Below are positions 34,571-44,302 of a stretch of DNA of 64,000 nt, in pieces. The notes below the pieces were generated by a model. It worked only from the letters and a program-made list of their open reading frames with translations, had not been told where the DNA came from and made no database searches. The position numbers were made by a program, and so were the translations under genes. Source of the stretch: Cyclina sinensis (lineage: Eukaryota; Mollusca; Bivalvia; Venerida; Veneridae); the NCBI GenBank assembly GCA_012932295.1, contig JAAONU010000011.1, forward strand, positions 16,328,136 through 16,392,135, in the 5' to 3' direction. Numbering within the stretch: position 1 is the first letter of the stretch; each line of letters starts with the position of its first letter.

Positions 34571-36722
34571 GGGTCCCACTAATTACCGACAAGAACAGAC
34601 AAGAACCGTCAAGAACCGACAAGAAACTTAATTTTCAAATTATGTGCATTTTTCTCTTGTTTTTTCTAATAAATTTTCTAATAAATATATTATCAATCTA
34701 TATCTGACAATATTAAAACATTTTTATGAAAAAATGATGAATATTTTCTATTTTTGACATACCGACAAGAAAATGCGCTACCGACAAGAAACGCGCTACC
34801 GACAAGAACTGGCTATGAACCATCAAGAAACGTATTTAGTAGGAATTTAGAATATTTTTATCTTATGTTTCGAAAAAAATGTTATTTAAGTTATTCATTA
34901 CTTATTTTTTTTAACAATTTTTAAAAGAATTATTGTTTGAAAAAGATAATATTTCTGCTATTTGGCATACCGACAAGAAAATACGCTACCGCCAATAACT
35001 GTTGCTTATTTAGAGCATTTTCTTCCATGTTTCGAAATAATTTTATTATTCATTTTCTATATAATTTTGTTAAAAGAATAAACGAAATTTAATAATAATT
35101 TTTTTTTATCAAAATTGTCAAGAACTAAGTTTCACATACCGACAAGAAAATACGCTACCGTCAAGAACCATGCTTGACATACCGACAAGAAAATACGCTA
35201 CCGCTACAAGAAAACACGCTACCGTCAAGAACTATGGTTGACATACTGACAAGAAAATACTGTCAAGAACCATGCTTAACATACCGACAAGAAAATACGC
35301 TACCATCAAGAACTATGGTTGACATACCGACAAGAAAATACGCTACAGTCAAGAACCATGCTTGACATACCGACAAGAAAATACGCTACCCCTACAAGAA
35401 AACACGCTACCGTCAAGAACTATGGTTGACATACCGACAAGAAAATACCGTCAAAAACCATGGTTTACATACCAACAAGAAAATATGCTACCGTCAAGAA
35501 CTAAGTTTGACATATGATAGCAGTGTATGATCGTCAGATCGGTATCACAATTGTGATGCAGGTCGAAAGACTTTTTTGGTATTTAAACATTATTTCAGAT
35601 ATGACTTTAACTACTCAAAGCCCATTAGAGTGATAGACGGCTTACGTGACAGACAAGTTTTGCAAACGCTAATTAGGCACGCGCTGACCAATACACGCCA
35701 ATTAGATCTGAGTGCAAATCCATAAGCTTACCTGTTTTCACAGTTGTTTGAGTCAATTTTTGACCCTAGTTGAGTAATTTATTTTATGACACAATGATCT
35801 GGTCTTTACTGCGTAGGTTTAGATTTTTATTTGAATGCTTTTATTTAATTTACTGTTATGTTAGTGTATATACGTTGAAATTGAGATTGGATACTATATT
35901 AAATAATGTTTATGATTACACAGTTCAAGGAATTACAGGTAAGTACAGATTATATATACATATATGTGTTCCAACCTGTAATTCATTAAATATTTTTAAA
36001 GTGCATGGGTGAAATACCCTTTACTAATACGCATTTTCTTTAAAAACAAATACATTTCACCATTTAAATTGATATTAATATCATAATGAAATGATCAAGA
36101 ATACGTGTATAAAACAGACGCTCGTGAAGCTCATTTTCTTGTCGGTTCGCGTATTCTCTTGACAGTAAATTTGTTATATATATTAAGAAACAACACACAT
36201 TTCATTCACTTTTAACAACACTATAAATGTTTAATTCAATAAAGTTGTAAAATTTTTCTTGAGCATTGAAAGAAATGCTCTAAACTGCACATATCAGTTT
36301 TTTTGTCAGTTCATATCCAGTACTTGATGGTACGCATTTTCTTGTCGGTATGTCAAATATCGAAAATATTGATCATTATTTTTCATAAAATGATATAAAT
36401 TGATCAAAAAGAAATAGTAAATAACTTTTATAATTTTTTTGGAAACATAAAAGAAAAAACGCCCTTTATTTCACAAATAATTTTCTTGTCGATTCATATG
36501 CATTTCTTGTCGGTAGCGCATTTTCTTGTCGGTATGTCGAATGTGGAAAATATTCATCGTTTTTCAATAGAAATGTTTCAATATGGTCAGAAATAGAATG
36601 AAAATATCTTTAAATATAAAAATTTATTAGAAAAATGAAAGAAAATGCACATAATTTGAAAATTAAGTTTCTTGTCGGTTCTTGACGGTTCTTGTCTGTT
36701 CTTGTCGGTAATTAGTGGGCCG
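34571..36722. mobile_element. 2.15-kb foldback element with GACAAGAA-rich arms and 8-bp target duplication
   Basis: The same 8 bp, GTTTTATG, lie at 34563-34570 and 36723-36730. Inside them, the left end reads GGGTCCCACTAATTACCGAC and the reversed right end reads CGGCCCACTAATTACCGAC. The inverted match then runs on through ACAAGAACAGACAAGAACCG and beyond. The left arm carries an expanded tandem array of ACATACCGACAAGAAAATAC-type units. The right arm carries the complementary TTTCTTGTCGGTATGT units, fewer in number. The middle (about 35520-36130) is unique sequence with no recognisable protein. An 8-bp duplication suggests hAT-like or P-like integration, but the superfamily is not established. 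Confidence 0.85.
34760..35515 (+). repeat. Tandem array of ~43-bp GACAAGAAAATACGCTACC units in the foldback left arm
   Basis: Units of the form CATACCGACAAGAAAATACG + CTACCGTCAAGAACYATGST recur repeatedly, most densely between 35135 and 35500. Partial units (CTACAAGAAAACACGCTACC) are interspersed. The arm of the opposite end carries only a few such units, so the array seems to have expanded after the inverted structure formed. The 63-codon ORF across it (35174-35365) is a repeat by-product. Confidence 0.8.
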
Positions 36723-36904
36723 GTTTTATGCTTTAATTTAGAATTGAAAATGCTAATCAATCGTGTTACCTTTTAAATCACAGCACCCAGTGGTGAATGC
36801 GGCAGACATTGCAAAAGAGAGAAAACACATTTTCCTTTTGACATATTTATTCAAACGAATTCAAACTGACAAAATGCAGAAAGAGTAAACCCTCTGAAAA
36901 CGAG

Positions 36905-37437
36905 TGTCAGACGTTTAGACCCCTTGTCACCTAGACCCCTTCAAATTTTCAATTGAAGGTGACACTTAGACCCCTTGAAGACACTTAGACTCCTATTTTT
37001 TTGAGACACTTAGACCCCTTATTTTGGATTTTGACAATATAAAGTATGTTCGATGATTTTTTTTTCTCATATTTGTTTGAAATAAATTTTTTGTCAGGGA
37101 ATGTATATGGTATCAGTTTGATGACTGAAGCAATAAAAATATACAATGTTTACTTATAAAATTTAATACAGTAATCCGAAATATTAATTAAAGTAATCCA
37201 AAAATTCAATTTCACAGTACCAAATATTTTTAGCATAGAGACAAGGAATGGATGAAAGAAATAATGCATGTATTTTATAATAAACATGAGTTGCCAATTT
37301 TTAATGCAAGACCATTCAAAGGTCATTGCAACTGAGTTCTTAAATGAGATCCTATCTTTCACCGATGAAATACAATTTAGGTCTAAGTGTCATCTAAAAC
37401 TGAAAGGGGTCTAATTTTCAAGGGGTCTAACTGTCTT
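36905..37437. repeat. Foldback element rich in TTAGACCCC motifs
   Basis: The left side (36905-37022) repeats CACTTAGACCCCTT several times. The right side (37378-37437) carries the complement, AGGGGTCTAA and TCTAAGTGTC. Flanking bases are also loosely inverted (CTCTGAAAACGAGTGTCAGA against AGCAAGACAG...TTTTCAGGGG). An AT-rich unique middle separates the two. It is probably a small inverted-repeat mobile element. The ends and target duplication are not certain. Confidence 0.6.
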
Positions 37438-37449
37438 GCTCCCCTGAAA

Positions 37450-38225
37450 ACTGCCTGCTCCGGGGTCATTAAATTATCAGAATTGTTACTAAACCAAGGG
37501 TCTTGTAAATGACCCTTGACCCTGCTAAACCGTACATTAAACTAACAAAATATAACTTATTGAAATGGAAACACTAAGGCAATTTTTCTGGAGAAAGTCT
37601 TCAATTAGTTCCTTACTTCCAGTAGGGCAACAGAGAAAACTGCCTTCATGAAATATATGGTGTTAGTCTCTTGGTGACAAGCTGTCCCTCATTTCTGCAA
37701 ACAACATGAAACCCACGGTCTACCCAATATGACTGAAAAACACAATATCATATGGTTTGATCAGAAGATGGCAGGTTCAAATTCTATCTTCTTGAAAACC
37801 TGCATTTCAAAATATGGTTATTTGTGTCCAAAACAGTGCAATTGAGATTGCATAACTTTTATTGCGCGTCTTGAAATGGTTTACCTATACAAATGTCGTG
37901 TTAACTTCTAAAGCACTGGAAGAGATGGATAATCAGGAAGACATTGAAATGATTTATAAATCAACATGAATACAGCTACATTATGTTACTCTGGTTGCTG
38001 ATTTTGGACATTTCGTTATTTTATTATGTCGCGCGCGCCAACACGAAACAATAAAACAACAAAAGAACCAAACATCGACATTTGGACGAAATGCATTTAT
38101 AAGAGGCAAATAGAATCTACAAAAGATTGAAAAAGCACGCCCCCACACTCTCAAACGTTGATTTTGTTATTTCCATACACTCGGACTCATCTGAAGACTG
38201 TTGCATTTGTCAGTTGTCAAAATAT
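37450..38225. other. Intergenic, no gene recognised
   Basis: No coding frame with recognisable similarity is present. A B-box-like GGTTCAAATTC lies near 37770 and could be a SINE relic. The end of this stretch (TACACTACTCAAATTAATTA, 38226) looks like the left terminus of the Tc1-like element that follows. Confidence 0.4.
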
Positions 38226-39490
38226 ACACTACTCAAATTAATTAAAGGAGCGCAAATATGTTATGGCGTAATGGTCCACCAAATTAGATATTCGCTGCAA
38301 ATTTCGTTTGTAGGTATCGACGGTCAATATCCTGGAGAAACCCGTGCACTTTACAATAAATTTACAAAGCATGGGTATTTTGTTTTTCTGTTTGTTGTGT
38401 AACCCCCGAATAAGATTTAGACTTTTGCATGTGTACAGTTCGTTCACGGTAGCACATTTGACAAAATGAATGTTTTAGTGCAACCTTTTTACTGTATCTG
38501 CTCTTTTTACAACGGTCCAGGGTGTGCGACGTCATTTTGCAACTACTTATGTTGCTCGGGCGGTGCAGATGATCGAAAATGGATTTACGCAACGTGAGGT
38601 GGCCACCGTTCTATACGTTTCTCGTAGCGTTGTTGCCAGGTTGTGGAGTCGTTATCAGGAGACTGGAGAATTTACAAGAAGACCTGGGCAAGGTCGTCAC
38701 CGCAGTACAACACCTCGTCAGGACCGATATCTGAGAACTTTGGCCCTCAGAAATCGCCACTGGCATTGAAATTGACTTCCAGCAAGCTACAGGGGTTCGT
38801 GTGTCCACTCAAACTGTCAGAAATCGTCTTCATGAAGATGGTTTGGATGCCCGAAGACCTGCCAGAGGACCAGTTCTGACTGTAGCTCACCGGAGAGGTC
38901 GCTTAGAGTTTGGCCAGGAATACGTAACTTAGCAAATGCGCCACAGGCGATCTGTGCTCTTCGCAGACGAGAGCCGCTACCATTTTTCGACCTGTGGACC
39001 TGTGACAGGCGTGTGAGGTTGTGGCGTCGCCGAGGAGAGAGGTATTCGGAATGTAACATTATTCCATATGACAGGTTTGGCGGTGGGTCAGTTATGGTGT
39101 GGGCAGGGATATCCATTGACGGGCGCACACACTTTTATGTGATACCAGGAGGTAGTCTGACGGCCCTGAGATATCAGGACGAGATCCTAGAACCAATTGT
39201 TAGGCCATATGCTGGTGCAATAGGTGAAACTTTTTGTTTAGTGCAAGATAATACTCGAGCACACACTGCAACAATCGTCCAGATTTTCTTTGATGATGAA
39301 GGTATTGAAGTCATAGACTGGCCTGCGAGGTCTCCCGATCTTTACCCTATACAGCATACCTGGGACATGCTTTCTCATAGACTTTCTTCGCGTCCGAACC
39401 CTGTGCAGAACGTCCGTGAGCTTTCTCATGCTCTTGTAGCAGAATGGGATTTACTTCAGGCTTTCCGTTTGGCAAAGACAATTTAAGTGA
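38226..39490 (+). pseudogene. Tc1/mariner-like transposase, frameshifted and inactive
   Basis: The first frame (38524-38769) encodes a helix-turn-helix region, VQMIENGFTQREVATVLYVS, and a basic linker, GQGRHRSTTPRQDRY, typical of Tc1-type transposases. A frameshift follows. The next part is seen in another frame, with an internal stop (…EFGQEYVT stop) and the first catalytic Asp in VLFADESRYHFS. After a further shift, 39013-39486 reads GGSVMVWAGISIDGRTHFYV, LVQDNTRAHTA (second Asp) and DWPARSPDLYPIQHTWDML. There the third acidic residue, normally Glu in PIEH, is Gln. The copy is therefore dead on three counts. A possible left terminal repeat begins near 38226, but no matching right end was found. 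Confidence 0.85.
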
Positions 39491-39727
39491 CGAGTATAAC
39501 AGCTTCCTGTCCTTCATTTGTGACAGAATATATCTGTGACACAAGACGCTCATCTTCATGTGTTATAAATATAAGTATATAAGTATAAAATAAGTATAAA
39601 TATACTCATGTAAACTCTTTTTGTCTGGGACAAGAGTGTTATGTGTGTTGTGTGTGCGTGTGCGTTTGTGTGCTTTGTCTGTTCATACGAACATGAAAGT
39701 CCGTAATAGAAAGATGAAATGCATCTA

Positions 39728-39806
39728 GAATACACAACCCAGAATGTGATTCGAACTCCGATCTTAGCACATCAAAGACCAACACTCTAACCACTGAGCC
39801 AAAGAA
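39728..39806 (-). repeat. tRNA-derived SINE head
   Basis: On the minus strand TGGCTCAGTGGTTAGAGTG (A-box region) is followed about 40 bases later by GGAGTTCGAATC (B box). The body (TTGGTCTTTGATGTGCTAAG) separates them at about tRNA spacing. The acceptor stem is poor, so a SINE is more likely than a working tRNA. Confidence 0.55.
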
Positions 39807-39979
39807 TCGATTCCCTGATGCAGTTGTCAGAGGTTGTATTTATAGAATTATAGGAAGGTATGCACTAGACCGTAACAAATCCCCTCTTGAGAAAGTAATC
39901 ATTTATGATGACGAATGGTGTTTTGCATTTTAAGATCAGAAAATCGGACAGAAATCTTGAAAGATTTTTACCAATTTCA

Positions 39980-40510
39980 ATAGTGTGGGCTTTCTACGTA
40001 AAATCAGATCTTGTCTAAGTCGACCCCCCCTTTTTTTAAAATCAATACCTTTGTATTTGTACAGTTTACACTTAATTTCCACTTATCACACTATTTTTCT
40101 GACAATTCTAACCCTTTACGTAAGCCCTCCTGCTTCAGACAAAATCATTTTATCATCAGCATACAACAACAGAAACATCTTTAAAAGTCCCCAATCTATA
40201 CCTTCAAAACCATTTAATATGAAATATTCTTCAATCAAAAAATAAAAGCGGTGATAAAGCTTCTCCCTGTCTTACTCCTAAGTAACATTCAAAATCTTCA
40301 CTAAGACTATTTTTGAATTAAACCTGTGAATTCACAGATAGATCTAACAATATCTAACATTTTACCTCTCACCCGAAACGTTTTTAATTAATACCAGATA
40401 ACATATCTTTCTAAGTAATCAATAGCCTCATTAAAGTTCACAAAAAAGCATACATTTTTTACTGTTATTCAATAAATGTGTTATAATGTCAAAAATATCT
40501 TAGGTTTGAC
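39980..40510 (-). mobile_element. Decayed LINE reverse transcriptase fragment
   Basis: On the minus strand, in several broken frames, the order of motifs is that of a non-LTR reverse transcriptase. First comes AFFVNFNEAIDYLERY (about 40400-40455), then CYLGVRQGEALSPLLF (about 40245-40290), and then LLLYADDKMIL (about 40140-40180) with the YADD catalytic box. Many stops and shifts interrupt it. It is a short fossil of a LINE, separate from the plus-strand LINE at 50-53.6 kb. Confidence 0.7.
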
Positions 40511-41051
40511 AACATGCAGTCTTTTCTGTTGGCCATTCTTAGCGATAGAGCATAGCTCATCGCGGAGATTGGCCATTTATATATACGTGTTGAGTATCTT
40601 GCAGCTCTGAAAACTAGAGGTATCTGATTACTGATCGAATGACACATTCATCTGTTAAAAGTTGTTTACACTTAATTAATCTCACGCGGGCCAATATGCG
40701 CATTTATGAAATAAAACCATTGTCTAATAATTTGCATTTTTATCTTATTTTTATCATCTTTCACTCTTAAAAAACGAATGCGTGAATTATTATTTCTTAA
40801 CAATGGTAAAAAAGATAAATTTAAGTAGTAATTGTTCAGTAAATAAACAATATAATGAAACATTCCGTTCACACTTAAAGCAGATAAACGCTGAAGGTCA
40901 TTTTCAAGGCAAGCAGCGGAAAACCACCACTGCATCACACATCACTGTTGCACAGAATAAATAAATCACTTTGCCGAAATTAGAGCAGACAGTCAAGAAA
41001 ACCCACAGGTGTAGAGCATTTAATTTCTAACTTTTGTAAATACTAGTGAAG
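40511..41051. other. Upstream region of the Toll-like receptor gene
   Basis: No gene is recognised. The region should contain the promoter and any 5' UTR of the receptor. No clear TATA box or NF-kB-type site was identified with confidence. Confidence 0.4.
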
Positions 41052-42767
41052 ATGACTTCTTTATTGACTGGATATATTCACATATTTTTCTTACTCCACG
41101 CTGCGCGTAGATTTTCAGGAAGTTGTGAGTTTCGAAATGTAACAGTTTTGTGTGAAAATGGCGAAATTCCAGACCATATTCCGTCAAATATTTCACAGGT
41201 TGTCTTACAAAACGTGGATTTGGATAGATTTCGAATAGATAACAATAATTCCAAAGTTAATTGGATGGGTATTACTAAATTGGTCATTCAGGCCAGTAGA
41301 GGTAAAATATTGCGTGCAGACTCGGTTACTGGGCTCAAGAACCTGCAATACCTTGGAGTACACGGAGATATATTAGAATCGATTACACAGGACACTTTTC
41401 GAAACCTTGAAAATCTTATTGTGTTAAATATTTCTGAAAATGGATTCTTAGACATTGAAGCATTTACAAAAACATTTGTTTCTGATAAGAATTTGGTAGT
41501 TTTACCAAACATCCGGGAACTGTATATGTCTGGAGCAGGAACTCTTGATCAAAACCCACATCACTTTGATTCATTATTTAAGAATTTATGCACAAAAAGG
41601 AATTTGACCGTTGTCGATATATCGAAAAATTACATAACAGAAATGATTTCAATGCTACAACCCCTTTGCAATGCAGGTTTGAAGAAACTGATAGCAAGAG
41701 ATTTATATATAGCGGGAGCGTGCAGGGAAGAATGTATCAGAAATATGAATGTTTGTAACAGTTTAGAAACAGTCGATCTCAGTGGGTTACATGTCCCAAA
41801 TCTAAATTCTGACAAAGTTGTAGAGTTACTTTGGCAACGGGGAAATTGTCAACAAGTTAAACTTTTTTACAATACTAGAACATTATACTTTGACAGAGTA
41901 TATAAATATCCTCTCGAGATAGGAAAACCGCTCAGAAAAAATGTACTGACATATCACATGAATGAATGTCCATTTAGAGTTAGAAAATTGTCGTTTATTG
42001 GTAATAACGTAAAATTTATAAATGTCAGTATAACTTACCACAATCTATCAGTCACAAGTATGCGAAATATGGATGTTTCGAATAATATATTAGAATATGT
42101 AACACCGACCATTCTGGGACAGTTAATATATCTTCGGCATCTCAACATGTCAAATAATCGCCTCAATTTTATGTTGAGTCGTCATCCAGATGAGTTTGTG
42201 TCTATGTTTACAACGCTTCACTTAATCGAGGAAATCAGTCTTTCTCAAAATAATTTGCTTTATCTACCACGTGACATCTTTAAATTTAACAATGAACTTT
42301 TTCATTTAGATTTATCAGACAACAGGTTAACAGATATAACATTTACAATTACGCACCTCAGAAAACTACGTTATCTTATACTTAAAGGTAATTACTTCAA
42401 GACAATTGGACAAAAAACAGGAGAAAGTCTTGACAATCTGTATGCACACGTAGATCTAAGTGAAAATCCCTTCGTTTGCGCATGTGAAGAAGAAAACAGG
42501 AAGACAGTTCGATGGTTGAAGTATACTAGAGCCATTACAAAATCTGAAGAATACCGATGTACGCTGGAAGGAAACGAACACAGCCTCCCTATCTTTTCAA
42601 AAGCTGAACAAGAGACTGAACACTATTGCTCTTTATTACTTCTAACAAAAGTGTCGATTATTTGTGCACCGACAGTCTTTGTGCTTTTAGTCACAGACAC
42701 TTGGGGTAAAGAAATAATACTTGTTTCACAAATGCGAAGACATAAGGCACTCATATACCAAGTTTGA
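41052..42767 (+). CDS. Toll-like receptor ectodomain ORF, truncated in the membrane segment by an insertion
   Basis: This is the extracellular half of a Toll-like receptor, a pattern-recognition receptor of the plasma or endosomal membrane. The start is the ATG at 41052, with purine at -3. The GTG two codons earlier is not a eukaryotic start. Residues 1 to about 24 are a signal peptide, followed by a short N-terminal cap with two Cys. Leucine-rich repeats fill most of residues 50-460, for example LRHLNMSNNRL, LFHLDLSDNRLTDI and LRYLILKGNYFKTI. A single C-terminal cysteine cap (NPFVCACEEENRKTVRWLKY, then C..C) lies near 472-525. Residues about 527-547 are the hydrophobic membrane segment. A mobile element enters inside codon 547, so residues 548-571 (ending QMRRHKALIYQV) and the stop are element-encoded. 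The one-cap layout resembles molluscan single-cysteine-cluster TLRs. The TIR half lies at 43727-44302. Confidence 0.9.
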   Translation: MTSLLTGYIHIFFLLHAARRFSGSCEFRNVTVLCENGEIPDHIPSNISQVVLQNVDLDRFRIDNNNSKVNWMGITKLVIQASRGKILRADSVTGLKNLQYLGVHGDILESITQDTFRNLENLIVLNISENGFLDIEAFTKTFVSDKNLVVLPNIRELYMSGAGTLDQNPHHFDSLFKNLCTKRNLTVVDISKNYITEMISMLQPLCNAGLKKLIARDLYIAGACREECIRNMNVCNSLETVDLSGLHVPNLNSDKVVELLWQRGNCQQVKLFYNTRTLYFDRVYKYPLEIGKPLRKNVLTYHMNECPFRVRKLSFIGNNVKFINVSITYHNLSVTSMRNMDVSNNILEYVTPTILGQLIYLRHLNMSNNRLNFMLSRHPDEFVSMFTTLHLIEEISLSQNNLLYLPRDIFKFNNELFHLDLSDNRLTDITFTITHLRKLRYLILKGNYFKTIGQKTGESLDNLYAHVDLSENPFVCACEEENRKTVRWLKYTRAITKSEEYRCTLEGNEHSLPIFSKAEQETEHYCSLLLLTKVSIICAPTVFVLLVTDTWGKEIILVSQMRRHKALIYQV

Positions 42768-43726
42768 TGCCTGTCTGAGAACGTTTCAAAAATTGCTAAA
42801 ATTCACAAATTTGCATTATAAATATAAAGATATAAATGTTTGTCACATGTAAACATTCAACACGCGTTGATTTACATCGCGTATTTTTCTCGTTCAGTGG
42901 ATATCATGTACATTACTGATGTCATGCGACGCAGAAATGATTTATCTTCACGTTCATGTAACTCAAAATACCTGTTATCCTTGTTGGCCAACAAAATTCG
43001 TAACGAAACTCCAAAATTTCACAAAATTTCCTGATTTTACACAATCTTTCGAGAATTAGTCTGCTTGAAGAGAATTATAACCAAAGAGAACATATTCTGT
43101 GAGAAAACTGTCAAGTGTGCAGAGTTAAAAATCACTTTAAACGTCATAAAAAATATCACAAAATAAAACGAGAGTATTGTTTTTTTAAAAGTCAAAGTCA
43201 GTGTTAATTGGTGAACATTTTTTTGTTTTAATTTTGAAATGTCAGTGCGAGGAAGAAAAAAAATCGATTTACATAGTGATTACCGCATGGGTTCTTCTAG
43301 TTCCTACGTGTACCGCGCTGTGTATTATAGAACTGGGCAAGTTAGGGACCAGCAGAGTACCTGTCGAAAGATTGTGTAAATTGATGAAAAAACGTTGAAA
43401 TTCGAAAGAAATTCGATGTTTTCTCTTGGCTAATTCTCACAGCGGGTCTTTTCGTGTACATAATCCTGAAGATAAATCATTTCTGCGTCGAAGGACACCA
43501 GCGATGAGTGTGAATAATGCTGAACGAGTAAAATACGCGGTGTAAATCGACGCGTGTTGACAATTTTCGAAAGACAAACATTTATATCTTTATATTTATA
43601 ATGCAAATTCGTGAATTTTTAGCAATTTTTGAAACGTTCTCAGACAGGCACCAAACTTGGTATATGAGTGCCTTATGTCTTCGCATTTGTGAAACATGTA
43701 CTATTTCTTTACCCCAAGTGTCTGTG
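42692..43726. mobile_element. 1035-bp inverted-repeat element inserted in the Toll-like receptor gene
   Basis: The left end CACAGACACTTGGGGTAAAG is exactly mirrored at the right end (CTTTACCCCAAGTGTCTGTG). Both ends are flanked by CTTTTAGT (42684-42691 and 43727-43734), an 8-bp target duplication. The terminal repeats are about 260 bp long and still highly similar, with scattered differences. The middle 500 bp is unique and has no recognisable protein. An 8-bp duplication fits hAT-like or P-like integration. Removing the element and one target copy restores one uninterrupted receptor frame, which shows that the insertion is secondary. Confidence 0.95.
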
Positions 43727-44302
43727 CTTTTAGTTGCAACTCTGGTAACGGGGCGGTTCTTGATGAAAGCGTGGAAAAGAAAACTATCTATTCGAACTGT
43801 CGTTGAACAGTTACGTGTAGGCGAATACCCAAAACGATACTTTATATTTTTCTCGTTTTGTAGTGAAGATATGGAAATAGCATATAGAAAAATTTATCCG
43901 AGTCTCAAACAAGAGTTACAGAACATAATACAAAACAACCAACAGGAACTGGTCTGCATTGGGGATAGGTACTTCCGACCTGGATTTCCAATTCTTGACG
44001 AGGCTGAACAGTGTATTAAGGAATCAGCCGTGCTTCTTGCTATTGTTTCTAATGATTACTGTACAAAATTTTGGTGTGAGCACGAGCTACATCTAGCTAC
44101 CCATGCGCGTGTACCAATTATATTGCTATTCGTTGAAAATGTTAATATAAACATTATGCCACCAGTCGTTAAAAATTTATTTCGAAACAACGTTCATGCT
44201 TCATGGGTGGACGATGAAAATGGTGGACATCCAGTTCCGGTTTGGAATGATTTCTGCGACGCCATCTTTTCCCTGGCTACAAATCCGGAAAATCGCGTGT
44301 AA
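43601..44302 (+). CDS. Toll-like receptor TIR-domain ORF, N-terminus supplied by the inserted element
   Basis: This is the cytoplasmic half of the interrupted receptor. Residues 1-42 come from the right terminal repeat of the element. Native sequence starts at residue 43 (LLVATLVTGRFL, the end of the membrane segment), then a basic stop-transfer stretch (MKAWKRK), then a TIR domain from about residue 79. Box 1 is RYFIFFSFCSED and the BB loop is GDRYFRPGFPIL. Later conserved parts are LLAIVSNDYCTKFWCEHEL and VPVWNDFCDAI. The domain is intact through to the stop at 44300. In full-length receptors it recruits MyD88-type adaptors. Whether this ORF is translated from its own ATG at 43601 is not known. 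No promoter was identified. The native receptor would have been 735 residues. Confidence 0.88.
   Translation: MQIREFLAIFETFSDRHQTWYMSALCLRICETCTISLPQVSVLLVATLVTGRFLMKAWKRKLSIRTVVEQLRVGEYPKRYFIFFSFCSEDMEIAYRKIYPSLKQELQNIIQNNQQELVCIGDRYFRPGFPILDEAEQCIKESAVLLAIVSNDYCTKFWCEHELHLATHARVPIILLFVENVNINIMPPVVKNLFRNNVHASWVDDENGGHPVPVWNDFCDAIFSLATNPENRV

Noticed and set aside
35174..35365. 63-codon repetitive peptide ORF in the foldback array
   Set aside because: It is explained by the tandem DNA units. No start context, splice sites or family similarity.
34571..36722. CRISPR-like array of direct repeats
   Set aside because: The units are contiguous, vary in length, appear inverted at the other end and lie in a eukaryotic genome with mobile-element target duplications.
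43201..43398. 65-codon ORF inside the element in the Toll-like receptor gene as a transposase
   Set aside because: Too short and without any transposase motif. The element looks non-autonomous.
42692..43726. Treating the block between the two Toll-like receptor ORFs as an ordinary intron
   Set aside because: It lacks GT/AG at the points that restore the frame. It has mirrored ends and an exact 8-bp target duplication, so an insertion explains it better.
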